Assembly (NCBI RefSeq): GCF_015351105.1
Contig: NZ_JADKRR010000001.1
Span: forward strand, 434,001-498,000
Source of the DNA: Clavibacter sp. VKM Ac-2872
GTDB taxonomy: Bacteria; Actinomycetota; Actinomycetes; Actinomycetales; Microbacteriaceae
Length of the DNA: 64,000 nucleotides
Direction of reading: 5' to 3'
Shown piece after piece: positions 15,920 through 24,865 of the stretch (position 1 is the first letter of the stretch; every line of letters begins with the position of its first letter). Both the position numbers and the translations under genes were made by a program. The notes below the pieces were generated by a model. The model was not told the DNA's origin. It saw only the letters and a list, made by a program, of their open reading frames with translations, and did no database searches.

Positions 15920-17925
15920 CGTCCCGCCTCCGCGCCGAGGCCCTCGACGAACGCGCGACCCGCGGGCACGCCGGCCCCGGTCACGTCGTCCCAGCCGGGC
16001 GCGGAGCGCAGCCCCTGCCTCCCGGTGTCCCACAGGAAGAGCGTCTCGGGCCACAGCGCTCCCGCCGACGGCCCCGTCGGGGACCACGTGGCGGCGGAGG
16101 CGGGCTGCACGTCGCGCAGCGCGCCCGTGCCCATCAGCGCGTAGAGCCAGGGGCTCGCGAGCCCGAAGCGCCGGCCGGTGACGGCCTTGGAGATCGCGAC
16201 CATGGAGGCGACCATCGGCGTCGCGAGGCTCGTGCCGCCGTGCGCCGCGTACTGCGTGCGGCCCTTGTGCGGTCCGTAGGTGATGAAGCTCGTGTTCGGG
16301 TCTCCCAGCGAGGCCACGTCCGGCAGCAGCCGCCCGGTGCCCGCGACGGCGAGCCGGTCGGCCTGCCAGGTCGGCCGCGCGTACTCGGCCGACTGGCCGC
16401 CGCCCGCGCCGAACGCGAAGCCCGGCGGGATCAGGGCGCCGTTGCGGGCGAAGCGCGTCTCGGTCTCCCAGCCCGCCTCGACGGCGATGGACCCGTCCTC
16501 GGCGAGCCCGGTGCTCGTCGCGCCGACCGCCGTGACGTACGGGCTCGAGGCGGGCGACGCCACCGTGGCGGTGCCGCCGTGGTCGCCGACGCCGCTGTAG
16601 TCGCCGTCGTTGCCGGTGGACGCGAAGACCGAGACGTCGCGCGCCGCCGCCTCCACGAGGACGCGGTTGAGGAGCTCGCGGTCGTCCGCGGTGTCGAGGC
16701 CCTCCATCGCGCCGAAGGACAGGCTGATCACGTCGGGTCCGTCCTCCGCCGCGTCGAGGATCCGCGTGTAGAGGCTCGTGCTCGTGCAGTCGTCGGCACC
16801 CCAGTAGGAGACGGCCGCGTCGGGCGCCATCGCGTGGACCGCCTGCACGTCGAGGTGCTGCTCGTCCGTCCACGCGGTGGGACCGCCGCAGATGCCCGTG
16901 CGCGGTGCGGCGGACGGGTGGTCGCGGTACTGGCCGGCCGTGAAGGCGGGCTCGCCGACCGCGCGGGAGTAGGTGTCGGTGTCGGCCGCGGTGTCGGGGT
17001 CGTCGTAGGCCGCGACGATCGCGATGGTGGCGCCTGCTCCGCGATCCTCCGCGGGCACGTCGTCGACGCGCCGCAGCTGGGCCGGGCCGTAGCCGCACAG
17101 CGAGTTCGAGCGGTGGGCCACGTCGACGGACGCGGGCCACGCGTCCGTGAGGCGCTGGCCCCACCAGGCGGCGCACGTGCCGTCGTCGGCGGAGGAGGCG
17201 GGGGATCCGCCGGTCGCCTGGCCGGGGATCGGCGCGGGGACGGGGTCGGCTGCCGCGGGCGCCGCCGCGGCGTCGGCGGCCCGTGCGGCGTCGGACTCGG
17301 CGTCCGACGGCATCAGCACGTCGCCCTGCACGGTGCCGGCGACGCCGCGCACGGCGTCGAGGGCGGCAGGCACGGCGAGCGTCCGCTCCGGGGCGACGAC
17401 CTCGCGGCCGCCGATGCGGAACCGGGCGAACGTGGTGTCGAAGGCCCGGGACGCGCGCGCGAGCGACCCGGAGACGGGCAGTGCGGCGACCTCGCCGCGC
17501 TCCGCGCCCACGTCGAGGCCGCGATCCCGGAGCCAGGCGGCGACGGCGGGCGCGGCATCGGATCGCGCCGGGTCCAGCAGCACCGTGAACGATGCCGTCG
17601 TGTCCGCGGGGACATCGCCGAGACGGACGGCGGAGGCGGCATCGGGGAACGCGGGCGCCGACCCGTCGAGCGCGCGGAGGCCGGACGCGGCGCGCGCGGC
17701 GGTCGGGTCGGCGAGGGCGGAGGCGGATCCGGTGCCCGCCAGCGCGCTCGCGACGAGCGCCGCGACCGCCGCGAGGGCGACCACGCCCGTGCCGACGGCG
17801 ACGGACCGGCCGCGCGCGGCCAGCGGAGCGCGGCGGACGAGGGCGCGGATCCGGCCTTCCGTCGGCGGGTGCTCGCCGGGCCCGCGGGCCTCGACGGGTG
17901 GGAGGGACGAGGGGCTCGAGGACAT
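15916..17925 (-). CDS. Sedolisin-family (S53) serine-carboxyl peptidase
   Basis: A 669-residue exported protease. One membrane or signal segment lies near residues 42-66. A pro-kumamolisin activation domain (SFTVLLDPARSD through LPVSGSLARASRAFDTTF) occupies about 85-190. The catalytic domain has Glu355 and Asp359 in DEQHLDVQAVH, the oxyanion loop FASTGNDGD, and Ser566 in GGTSLATPM. The C-terminal Ca-site motif is WDDVTGAGVPAG. It should act outside the cell, at acid pH if typical for the family. It is coupled to the LPXTG protein downstream. Extracellular proteases of this region type are candidate host-interaction factors. Confidence 0.9.
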   Translation of the reverse strand: MSSSPSSLPPVEARGPGEHPPTEGRIRALVRRAPLAARGRSVAVGTGVVALAAVAALVASALAGTGSASALADPTAARAASGLRALDGSAPAFPDAASAVRLGDVPADTTASFTVLLDPARSDAAPAVAAWLRDRGLDVGAERGEVAALPVSGSLARASRAFDTTFARFRIGGREVVAPERTLAVPAALDAVRGVAGTVQGDVLMPSDAESDAARAADAAAAPAAADPVPAPIPGQATGGSPASSADDGTCAAWWGQRLTDAWPASVDVAHRSNSLCGYGPAQLRRVDDVPAEDRGAGATIAIVAAYDDPDTAADTDTYSRAVGEPAFTAGQYRDHPSAAPRTGICGGPTAWTDEQHLDVQAVHAMAPDAAVSYWGADDCTSTSLYTRILDAAEDGPDVISLSFGAMEGLDTADDRELLNRVLVEAAARDVSVFASTGNDGDYSGVGDHGGTATVASPASSPYVTAVGATSTGLAEDGSIAVEAGWETETRFARNGALIPPGFAFGAGGGQSAEYARPTWQADRLAVAGTGRLLPDVASLGDPNTSFITYGPHKGRTQYAAHGGTSLATPMVASMVAISKAVTGRRFGLASPWLYALMGTGALRDVQPASAATWSPTGPSAGALWPETLFLWDTGRQGLRSAPGWDDVTGAGVPAGRAFVEGLGAEAGR

Positions 17926-18029
17926 GCGGGATCCAGCTTCGACTTCGGGGGAGTGCGCGAGGGCGCGTGCGGAGGCTATCCCCCCATTGAGAAGCGTTCT
18001 CACCACCTGTGCACTGCGGCCCGGGTGAC

Positions 18030-18074
18030 GCACGCCGCCCTCCGGCCCGCGGGGTGCGGGACGGAGGGCGGCGT
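18030..18074. terminator. Hairpin terminator, repeat-family copy 3
   Basis: GCCGCCCTCCG (18034-18044) pairs with CGGAGGGCGGC (18062-18072), just downstream of the minus-strand gene ending at 18085. A 48-bp stretch is almost identical to the copy at 12971. Confidence 0.75.
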
Positions 18075-18084
18075 GAGGCGGGGG

Positions 18085-18828
18085 TCAGGCGCAGTGGCTG
18101 TTCTTCACGTCCGGGATCGTGACCCAGGCGCCGTTCTGGCGGCACGGGGGGTAGCCGCTGAATATCGCGACCAGCACACCGATCAGCGCGTAGAAGAGAC
18201 CGCACGAGAGCGCGTTGACGCCGGGGATCGCGCAGAAGAACGCCGCTCCCACTCCGGCCGCCCCGGCGACGATGATCTTGAGCGCCGTCGCGCTCAGGTA
18301 GATGTCCGACCAGTGCGTGACGTGGTGCCAGAAGGACTTCCAGCTGAGGTTGGCCGCCAGCGGGTCGGGGGTCGCGGTCAGCTTCCCGGTCGCGTCGACC
18401 CCCACCTCGATCGGCGTCGATGCGCGGGGGGAGGCCGTGGGATCCTGGATCTGCCGCACCTCGGCGGTGACCTCGCGGGTGATCTCCGCGCGGTCGGGGC
18501 GCGCCGAGGCGTCGGGGCCGCTCGTGCGGGCGGCGATGTCGGCGTCCACCAGGTCATCGACCGTGATCCTGCCCGACGCGATGTCCTGCGTGATCGTGCC
18601 GGCGCGGAACGACTCCGTGATCGCCGCGACGGAGTGGTGCTCGCTCGCCTGGGCGGAGGAGGCCGGGGTCAGGGTGGTCGCGGTCATGGCGACCGCCACG
18701 GCCGCAGCCATGACGACCATCCGCGCTCCGCGGGGCCACGACGGGAGCCGCCGACGACACGGGGGGCGCTCCGGGATGCTGGCGGGGATGTGGACGGGGG
18801 GCAGGGAGCGTGAGCTCGAGTCATGCAT
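18085..18828 (-). CDS. Secreted four-Cys protein, paralogue 2
   Basis: A 247-residue exported protein of unknown function. A long basic N-terminus leads into MVVMAAAVAVAMTATTL and a cut near AQA. The pro-region carries IASGRITVDDLVDADIAA and VDATGKLTAT, which match paralogue 1. The C-terminal domain starts WKSFWHHVTHW, is hydrophobic, and has four Cys: FC-x9-C, PPC followed by QNG, and a last Cys 16 residues later (NSHCA). Start 18828 is chosen for GGA 10 nt upstream; ATG 18840 is an alternative. An operator copy lies 121 bp upstream and the TetR gene is divergent beyond it. Confidence 0.8.
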   Translation of the reverse strand: MHDSSSRSLPPVHIPASIPERPPCRRRLPSWPRGARMVVMAAAVAVAMTATTLTPASSAQASEHHSVAAITESFRAGTITQDIASGRITVDDLVDADIAARTSGPDASARPDRAEITREVTAEVRQIQDPTASPRASTPIEVGVDATGKLTATPDPLAANLSWKSFWHHVTHWSDIYLSATALKIIVAGAAGVGAAFFCAIPGVNALSCGLFYALIGVLVAIFSGYPPCRQNGAWVTIPDVKNSHCA

Positions 18829-18948
18829 GGGTGATTCCATTCTGTTCGCGTGGGTGATGAGGGGGGTGGCTTGCCGGCATTCGACTGCGCCGGGTGGCGA
18901 CGGGTCCGAGGGCCGTGAGGAGTAGCGGTATCGCGATGTTAGGTATTC

Positions 18949-18966
18949 GTCAGTCGACCGTCTGCC
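18949..18966. promoter_or_regulatory. Palindromic operator, copy 2, between paralogue 2 and the TetR gene
   Basis: GTCAGTCGACCGTCTGCC matches the perfect copy at 12057 at most positions. It sits in the 243-bp divergent region, 121 bp from the secreted-protein start and 106 bp from the TetR start, where one protein could control both. Confidence 0.65.
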
Positions 18967-19071
18967 CGCCCTCCACAGGTCCGCCGTTCCCCCGTTCACC
19001 CCGCGGTCGGCGTCCCGTCGATCGGGGCCGGTAGCATCTCCCGATCCCGACGGGCGACGGACAGGAGCGAG

Positions 19072-19806
19072 ATGAACCAGCGGCAGGCGGCGGTGTCCCG
19101 AGCACGGCGCGAGATCATGGAGGCGGCGGGCGCCCAGTTCGCGGCCCACGGCTACGAGGGCACGTCGTTCTCGCGGGTGGCCGAGGCGATGGGCAAGCCC
19201 AAGTCCGCCATTGGGTACCACCTCTTCGCGTCCAAGGAGAGCCTCGCGGGCGCGGTGGTCGAGGACCAGGAGGAGCGCTGGCTCCGCATCGAGGCGGCGC
19301 TCGACCGGCCGGGCGCGCTGCACGAGCTCATCGTCTTCCTCCTCACGGGCGCCAGCACCGTCGAGGTCTGCCCCGTCGCCGCGGGTGCCATCCGGTTGCT
19401 GCAGGACATGCCCCGGCTCGGCCTCGCGGTCGAGCGCCGCTTCGACGTGTGGAGGTTCACCCGGCAGCACCTGGAGGCGGAGCTCGCGGTCCGGGGCATC
19501 CGCGCCGACGACCTCGACGCCGTCGTCGACATCCTGCTCAGCGCCACCTTCGGCGTGCTCTCCTACCGCTCGCCGCGGCTGGTCGAGTGGGACTCCGCGG
19601 AGCGCCTGCGGAGCCTCTGGATCCCGATCCTCGTCGGCCTCGGGATCGACGACGCGGACGCCGTCGTGCGCGCCGCAAGGCCGCTCGACCCGGGGCTCGT
19701 GGAGGAGGGGGGCCCGGACGCGTCCGAGGCGCACATCGGCTCGGCGGGCGGCGCGAAGCCCGCCGCCGCGGGTGAGGACGAGGACGAGGACCGCGCCCGC
19801 GCCTGA
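19072..19806 (+). CDS. TetR-family transcriptional regulator
   Basis: A 244-residue DNA-binding protein. The N-terminal helix-turn-helix reads SRARREIMEAAGAQFAAHGYEGTS...AMGKPKSAIGYHLFASKESL (about 9-57), closest in style to gamma-butyrolactone-receptor-like TetR proteins. The all-helical ligand domain follows and the tail is acidic (GEDEDEDRARA). GGAG lies before the ATG. It is divergent from secreted paralogue 2, and the shared palindrome in between is its likely operator. The same palindrome upstream of the other two paralogues suggests one regulon. The ligand is unknown. Confidence 0.87.
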   Translation: MNQRQAAVSRARREIMEAAGAQFAAHGYEGTSFSRVAEAMGKPKSAIGYHLFASKESLAGAVVEDQEERWLRIEAALDRPGALHELIVFLLTGASTVEVCPVAAGAIRLLQDMPRLGLAVERRFDVWRFTRQHLEAELAVRGIRADDLDAVVDILLSATFGVLSYRSPRLVEWDSAERLRSLWIPILVGLGIDDADAVVRAARPLDPGLVEEGGPDASEAHIGSAGGAKPAAAGEDEDEDRARA

Positions 19807-19817
19807 CGCGCCCCGCG

Positions 19818-19865
19818 CACGACGACGCCGGCCGGACCCTCGCGGATCCGGCCGGCGTCGTCGTG
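19818..19865. terminator. Perfect 19-bp hairpin between TetR and phospholipase genes
   Basis: Arms 19818-19836 and 19847-19865 pair perfectly around a 10-nt loop, between convergent genes ending at 19806 and 19878. Confidence 0.85.
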
Positions 19866-19877
19866 CCACGTGCGGCG

Positions 19878-22049
19878 CTACTCCACGCGACCCGCGTAGC
19901 GGTAGCGGAAGCCGGCGCCGTCGGTGACCACCACGTCGTAGTAGCCCCACTCGTCCACCGGCCAGTTCACCGTCGTGCTGCGTCCGGGCTTCACGGTCTC
20001 GTGGCGCTCGCGCGTGATGAAGTCGTTGGCCGTGAGCGTGTAGTGCACCGAGGGCGTGCCGTCGTTCGCGAGCGTGAGCCGCAGAACGCCCTTGCCGCCG
20101 GCGATCGTCTCGGCCGTGACCCGCGGGACGGGCACGTCGCTCGTCCCCGCCGCGATCACGGTGCCCGCGAAGCGGCGGAGGAACCGGTCGGGACCGTAGA
20201 CGCTGAAGTCGTACGCCCCCGCGTGCGCCGAGCTCTCCCACGTGTAGGCGGCCGTCCCGCGCGGCGCCACGGTGAAGGGCGTCGACGCGAACGGCAGCGC
20301 GATGTTGGGGAACACCTGGTGCGAGACGCCCTGCCGGCCGGCGTTCCGCATGGTCAGCGTGACCCGGCCGCTCGCGCGGTCCACCGCCACGTCCGCGTCC
20401 TGCCGGTAGGGGAGCGGGCGGTGGCGCATGGTGCCTGCCTCCTGCGCGGGCATCCGCTGGGCGCCCACGGCGGGCTCCCGCACGGGCGGCTTCGCCATGT
20501 CGGCGTCGGCGGCCGCGACGAGCGCCTGGGTCGCGCTCATCGGCAGGACCTGGTCGGCGGTGGGGATCGAGAAGTCGGGGTGCGCGAAGTCGAAGCACGA
20601 GGTGAGGTCGCCGGAGATCGTGCGGCGCCAGTCGGAGATGTTGGGCTCGTGCACGCCGGTCCACGTCTCGAGGAACCGGATCACCGAGGTGTGGTCGAAC
20701 ACCTGCGAGTCGACCCAGCCGCCCCGGCTCCAGGGGGAGACGACCGTGAGCGGCACGCGCGTGCCGTAGCCGATCGGCAGCCCGCCCACGTACTCGTCCG
20801 GCGTGCCGGGCTCGGCGAGCGGCGGCAGCTGGTGGTCGAAGTAGCCGTCGTTCTCGTCGTAGTTCAGCAGCAGGACCGTGCTGGCCCACGTGTCCGGGTT
20901 GCTCATGAGCGCCTGGATCACGGCGTTCGTGTAGTGCGCGCCGTAGTCCGGGCTGGCCTTGGGGTGCTCGCTCCACCCGTAGGGCGCCACGACGTACGAG
21001 ACGGCCGGCAGCGTGTTCGCCGCGGCGTCCTTCCCGAACTCCTCGAGCAGGTGCGTGACGTCGAGGCCCTTGCCCGAGTCCGGCTTCCACCCGTCGTGGA
21101 GGCCGCCGTCGAGCGCGAGCTGACGCGTCTGGGGATCCGAGGAGGCGAGCGCCTCGTGGTACTGGTGGAACAGCCACAGCGGGTTGTCGCCGTAGTCGCC
21201 GACGTAGGGGTGCGTGCCGTCGTCGCCGACCTCGTCGTTCGCGTAGGTCTTCCACGTGACCCCGGCCTCCCGGAGGCGCTCGGGGTACGTCTTCCAGGCG
21301 AAGACGGGCGCGTAGTCGTCGGGGTTGTCGATGGCGGGGCCGCCGGCCTTCCCGCGCGGGTCGATCGTGCCCGTCCACTGGAAGAGGCGGTTCGGGGTCG
21401 TCGGGCCGATGAGGGAGCAGTGGTAGTGGTCCGCGATGGTGAACGCGGAGGCGAGGGCGTGGTGGAACGGGAGGTCGTCCTGCGTGAAGTAGCCCATGGT
21501 CTGCTCGCTCTTCGCGACGACCCAGTTGTCCCAGGCGCCCTTGTTCCAGGCCTGGTGCCCGCCCTTCCAGGAGTGGTCGAGGCCGCCGGCGCCCTGCGCG
21601 TTGAAGCGGGACGAGTCGAGCGGGAAGGGGAGCATCCGGCCGCCGTCGGGACGGCTCGCGTCGGGCTGCGCGAACACCGTGCCGCCGCCGGGGAGCTCGA
21701 CGGCCTGCTTGTCGCTGAAGCCGCGGACACCGGGGAAGGTGCCGTAGTAGTGGTCGAAGGAGCGGTTCTCCTGCATGAGGATCACGACGTGCTCGACGTC
21801 CTTGATCGAGCGGGTGAGGTTCCGGCGTGCCGCGGCGGTCGCGGCGCTGGCGCTCGCGGTGCCCGTCGCGGATCCGGCGGCGACGCCGGCCATGATCGCG
21901 GCCGCGCCGCCCATCAGGACCGTGCGGCGGCTGACGCCGGGGCGGACGGCGCCGCGGTACTGGCGGGAGGGGTCGAGCGGGGGCGCGGCGTCGACGCCGG
22001 CCGCGAGGTCGACGTCCGGGGCGTGCTCTTCGGGCTTGGAGGTGCTCAC
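19878..22049 (-). CDS. Phosphocholine-specific phospholipase C, Tat-exported (copy 1)
   Basis: A 723-residue secreted phosphoesterase that hydrolyses phosphatidylcholine or related headgroups. A long N-terminus carries the twin-arginine signal SRRTVLMGGAAAIMAG. The catalytic phosphoesterase domain starts VEHVVILMQENRSFDHYYGT, with later LNYDENDGYFDH and SPWSRGGWVDS. Two small C-terminal beta domains follow (DUF756 type, about 530-723). AAGAAGGACA is the ribosome site. It is tandem with a 723-residue second copy, and parts of the two genes are almost identical in DNA, which suggests gene conversion. Such enzymes can damage host membranes or scavenge phosphate. Confidence 0.92.
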   Translation of the reverse strand: MSTSKPEEHAPDVDLAAGVDAAPPLDPSRQYRGAVRPGVSRRTVLMGGAAAIMAGVAAGSATGTASASAATAAARRNLTRSIKDVEHVVILMQENRSFDHYYGTFPGVRGFSDKQAVELPGGGTVFAQPDASRPDGGRMLPFPLDSSRFNAQGAGGLDHSWKGGHQAWNKGAWDNWVVAKSEQTMGYFTQDDLPFHHALASAFTIADHYHCSLIGPTTPNRLFQWTGTIDPRGKAGGPAIDNPDDYAPVFAWKTYPERLREAGVTWKTYANDEVGDDGTHPYVGDYGDNPLWLFHQYHEALASSDPQTRQLALDGGLHDGWKPDSGKGLDVTHLLEEFGKDAAANTLPAVSYVVAPYGWSEHPKASPDYGAHYTNAVIQALMSNPDTWASTVLLLNYDENDGYFDHQLPPLAEPGTPDEYVGGLPIGYGTRVPLTVVSPWSRGGWVDSQVFDHTSVIRFLETWTGVHEPNISDWRRTISGDLTSCFDFAHPDFSIPTADQVLPMSATQALVAAADADMAKPPVREPAVGAQRMPAQEAGTMRHRPLPYRQDADVAVDRASGRVTLTMRNAGRQGVSHQVFPNIALPFASTPFTVAPRGTAAYTWESSAHAGAYDFSVYGPDRFLRRFAGTVIAAGTSDVPVPRVTAETIAGGKGVLRLTLANDGTPSVHYTLTANDFITRERHETVKPGRSTTVNWPVDEWGYYDVVVTDGAGFRYRYAGRVE

Positions 22050-22287
22050 GGTGGCTGTCCTTCTTCCTGTCGTGCCTGGCGTCGCGCGCAGGCGGGGACC
22101 CGGCGCTCGGGGAGGGCCCGGGCGCGGCGGGGGATGCGGGTTCGATGGAGCGGGGCGGTGCGGATCCCGGGCGTCGGGGACGGGGATGCCGCCCGGGCGC
22201 CGGCACGACCGGGGATGACGTCCGGGTGCGGATCGCGCGGGGACGACGCCGTGCCAGGCGCGAGTATTCGGCTGCCGTCGGAACAGC

Positions 22288-22306
22288 GCGTCACCTGGCG
22301 TGACGC
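22288..22306 (-). promoter_or_regulatory. Palindrome upstream of phospholipase copy 1
   Basis: GCGTCACCTGGCGTGACGC, 7+5+7, about 240 bp upstream of the start. With the flanking CGAGTAT and GGAAC elements it is conserved upstream of copy 2 (24768-24813), so the duplicated genes kept a shared control region. Confidence 0.5.
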
Positions 22307-22335
22307 GGGTGGGAACGATCCCTGAACAGGCAGGG

Positions 22336-22369
22336 GCGTCGCCCGCGCTCCCCGGAGCGCGGGCGACGC
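22336..22369 (-). terminator. Hairpin terminator after phospholipase copy 2
   Basis: GCGTCGCCCGCGCT (22336-22349) pairs perfectly with 22356-22369, directly after the stop at 22372. Confidence 0.85.
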
Positions 22370-22371
22370 GG

Positions 22372-24543
22372 CTACTCGACGCGGCCGGCGAAGCGGTGGC
22401 GGAACCCGCCCGGCGCCTCGACGATCACGTCGTAGTAGCCCCACCGGTCGAGCGGCCACGTCACGGTCGTGCGCCGGCCGGGCTTCACGGTCTCGTGCCG
22501 CACCCGCTCGATGAAGTCGTTCGACGTCATCGTGTAGTCCACCGAGGGCGAGCCCTCGTTGCCGAGGGTCAGCCGCAGGTGCGGCTTCCCGTCCGCGACG
22601 GCCTCGGCCGTGACCACGGGCACGGGCACGTCGCCGGTCGTCGCCGGGATCACGGTGCCGGCGAAGCGGCGGAGGAACCGGTCGGGCCCGTAGACGCTGA
22701 AGTCGTACGCGCCCGCGTGCGCCGTGCTGTCCCACGCGTACGTCGCCGATCCGCCCGGCGCCAGGGTGAACGGGGTGCTGGCGAACGGCAGGGCGATGTT
22801 CGGGAACACCTGGTGCGACACCCCCTGCGACCCCGGGTTGCGCATCGTCAGGGTGACCGCCCCGGTGCCGCGGTCGACCGTCACGTCGGCGTCCTGGCGG
22901 TAGCCGAGCGGGCGGCGGCGCATGGTGCCCGGATCCTGGGACGGCATCACCTGCGCGCCCGCGGCCGGCTCCTGCACGGGCGGCTTCGCGAGATCCGCGT
23001 CCGCCGCCGCGAGGAGCATGCGGGTCTCGCTGAGCGGCAGGACCTGGTCGGCGGTGGGGATCGAGAAGTCGGGGTGCGCGAAGTCGAAGCACGAGGTGAG
23101 GTCGCCGGAGATCGTGCGGCGCCAGTCGGAGATGTTGGGCTCGTGCACGCCGGTCCACGTCTCGAGGAACCGGATGATCGAGGTGTGGTCGAACACCTCG
23201 GAGTCGACCCAGCCGCCCCGGCTCCAGGGGGAGACGACCGTGAGCGGCACGCGCGTGCCGTAGCCGATCGGCAGCCCGCCCACGTACTCGTCCGGCGTGC
23301 CGGGCTCGGCGAGCGGCGGCAGCTGGTGGTCGAAGTAGCCGTCGTTCTCGTCGTAGTTCAGCAGCAGGACCGTGCTGGCCCACGTGTCCGGGTTGCTCAT
23401 GAGCGCCTGGATCACGGCGTTCGTGTAGTGCGCGCCGTAGTCGGGGCTCGCCTCGGGGTGCTCGCTCCAGCCGTAGGGCGACACCACGTACGAGACCTGG
23501 GGCAGCGTGTTCGCGGCCGCGTCGGCACCGAACTGCTGCAGGAGGTAGGACACGTCGAGGCCCCGGCCCGAGTCCGGCTTCCAGCCGTCGTGCAGGCCGC
23601 CGTCGATGGCGAGCTGGCGCACCGCGGGATCCGAGGAGGCGAACGCGTCGTGGTACTGCTGGAACTGCCACAGCGGGTTGCAGCCGTAGTCGCCGACGTA
23701 GGGCGCCGCGTCCGGGTCGCCCACCTCGTCGTTCGCGTAGGTCCGCCAGGTGATGCCCGCCTGGGTGAGGCGCTCCTGGTAGGTGGTCCAGCGGAAGACC
23801 GGCTCGTACGGCTCCGGGTTGCTGATGATCGGGCCGCCCGCCTTCCCCTCCGGGTCGATCGTGCCGGTCCACTGGTAGAGCCGGTTCGGGGTCGTCGGGC
23901 CGATGAGGGAGCAGTGGTAGTGGTCCGCGATGGTGAACGCGGAGGCGAGGGCGTGGTGGAAGGGCACGTCGTCCTTCGTGAAGTACCCCATCGTCTGCTG
24001 CGTCTTGGCGACGACCCAGTTGTCCCACGCCCCCTTGTTCCAGGCCGCGTGCCCGCCCTTCCACGAGTGGTTGAGGCTGCCGGCGCCCTGCGCGTTGTGG
24101 TTCGCGGAGTCGAGGGGGAACGGGAGCAGGTGGCCGCCGTCCGTGCGGGTGGCGTCGGGCTGGGCGAAGACCGATCCCCCTCCGGGGTACTCGACGGCCT
24201 GCTTGTCGCTGAAGCCGCGGACGCCGGGGAAGGTGCCGTAGTAGTGGTCGAAGGAGCGGTTCTCCTGCATGAGGATCACGACGTGCTCGACGTCCGTGAT
24301 CGAGCGGGTGAGGTTCCGGCGTGCCGCGGCGGTCGCGGCGCTGGCGCTCGCGGTGCCTGTCGCGGATCCGGCGGCGACGCCGGCCATGATCGCGGCGGCT
24401 CCGCTCATCAGGAGGGTCCGGCGGCTCACGCCGGGGCGGATCCCGCCGCGGTACGGGTGCGAGGGATCCAGGGGCGGGGCGGCGTCGATGTCGGCGCTCC
24501 CGGTGCGGTCGTCGGGGCGCGGGTCGAGGGGGGAGGTGGTCAC
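22372..24543 (-). CDS. Phosphocholine-specific phospholipase C, Tat-exported (copy 2)
   Basis: A 723-residue paralogue of the gene at 19878-22049 with the same domain order: Tat signal SRRTLLMSGAAAIMAG, phosphoesterase domain (ILMQENRSFDHYYGTFPGV, NYDENDGYFDH) and two C-terminal beta domains. It has its own terminator and its own promoter region, so the copies are probably separate transcripts. The proteins differ mostly in the substrate-facing middle (about 200-330) and C-terminal domains. They may have different headgroup preferences. Confidence 0.92.
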   Translation of the reverse strand: MTTSPLDPRPDDRTGSADIDAAPPLDPSHPYRGGIRPGVSRRTLLMSGAAAIMAGVAAGSATGTASASAATAAARRNLTRSITDVEHVVILMQENRSFDHYYGTFPGVRGFSDKQAVEYPGGGSVFAQPDATRTDGGHLLPFPLDSANHNAQGAGSLNHSWKGGHAAWNKGAWDNWVVAKTQQTMGYFTKDDVPFHHALASAFTIADHYHCSLIGPTTPNRLYQWTGTIDPEGKAGGPIISNPEPYEPVFRWTTYQERLTQAGITWRTYANDEVGDPDAAPYVGDYGCNPLWQFQQYHDAFASSDPAVRQLAIDGGLHDGWKPDSGRGLDVSYLLQQFGADAAANTLPQVSYVVSPYGWSEHPEASPDYGAHYTNAVIQALMSNPDTWASTVLLLNYDENDGYFDHQLPPLAEPGTPDEYVGGLPIGYGTRVPLTVVSPWSRGGWVDSEVFDHTSIIRFLETWTGVHEPNISDWRRTISGDLTSCFDFAHPDFSIPTADQVLPLSETRMLLAAADADLAKPPVQEPAAGAQVMPSQDPGTMRRRPLGYRQDADVTVDRGTGAVTLTMRNPGSQGVSHQVFPNIALPFASTPFTLAPGGSATYAWDSTAHAGAYDFSVYGPDRFLRRFAGTVIPATTGDVPVPVVTAEAVADGKPHLRLTLGNEGSPSVDYTMTSNDFIERVRHETVKPGRRTTVTWPLDRWGYYDVIVEAPGGFRHRFAGRVE

Positions 24544-24865
24544 GGGCGATGTCCTTCTTCCAAGCGCGGTCGCGCGACGGCGGGCGCGCGGACGGGATCA
24601 CGGTGCGGGCGACGCGTCGCGGGCACGTGACGGGGAGGGATGCTGCGGAGAGGGCGGTGCGGGGAAGCGGCGCGGAGGGGCGCCCGATGCGGATCGCGCC
24701 CGGGTCGTCGACGACGCCGACAGCGGCGAGACGTCGCGGTCGACGACGAGACGTCGCTGTCGTCGGCGAGTATGCGCGCCCAGGGGGAACGGCGCGTCAC
24801 CTCCGGTGATCGCCCGCCGAACACCCCCTGAACGGGGGGGGTGGGCCGCCGGGTGGCCCTCTTCG
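24544..24865. other. Control region upstream of phospholipase copy 2
   Basis: No gene is seen. It holds two CGAGACGTCGC repeats at 24727-24737 and 24747-24757, 20 bp apart (two helical turns), and a palindrome-like element at 24794-24813 (GCGTCACCTCCGGTGATCGC) that matches the one upstream of copy 1. A short GC hairpin at 24843-24859 may end the AlkB transcript. Confidence 0.5.
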
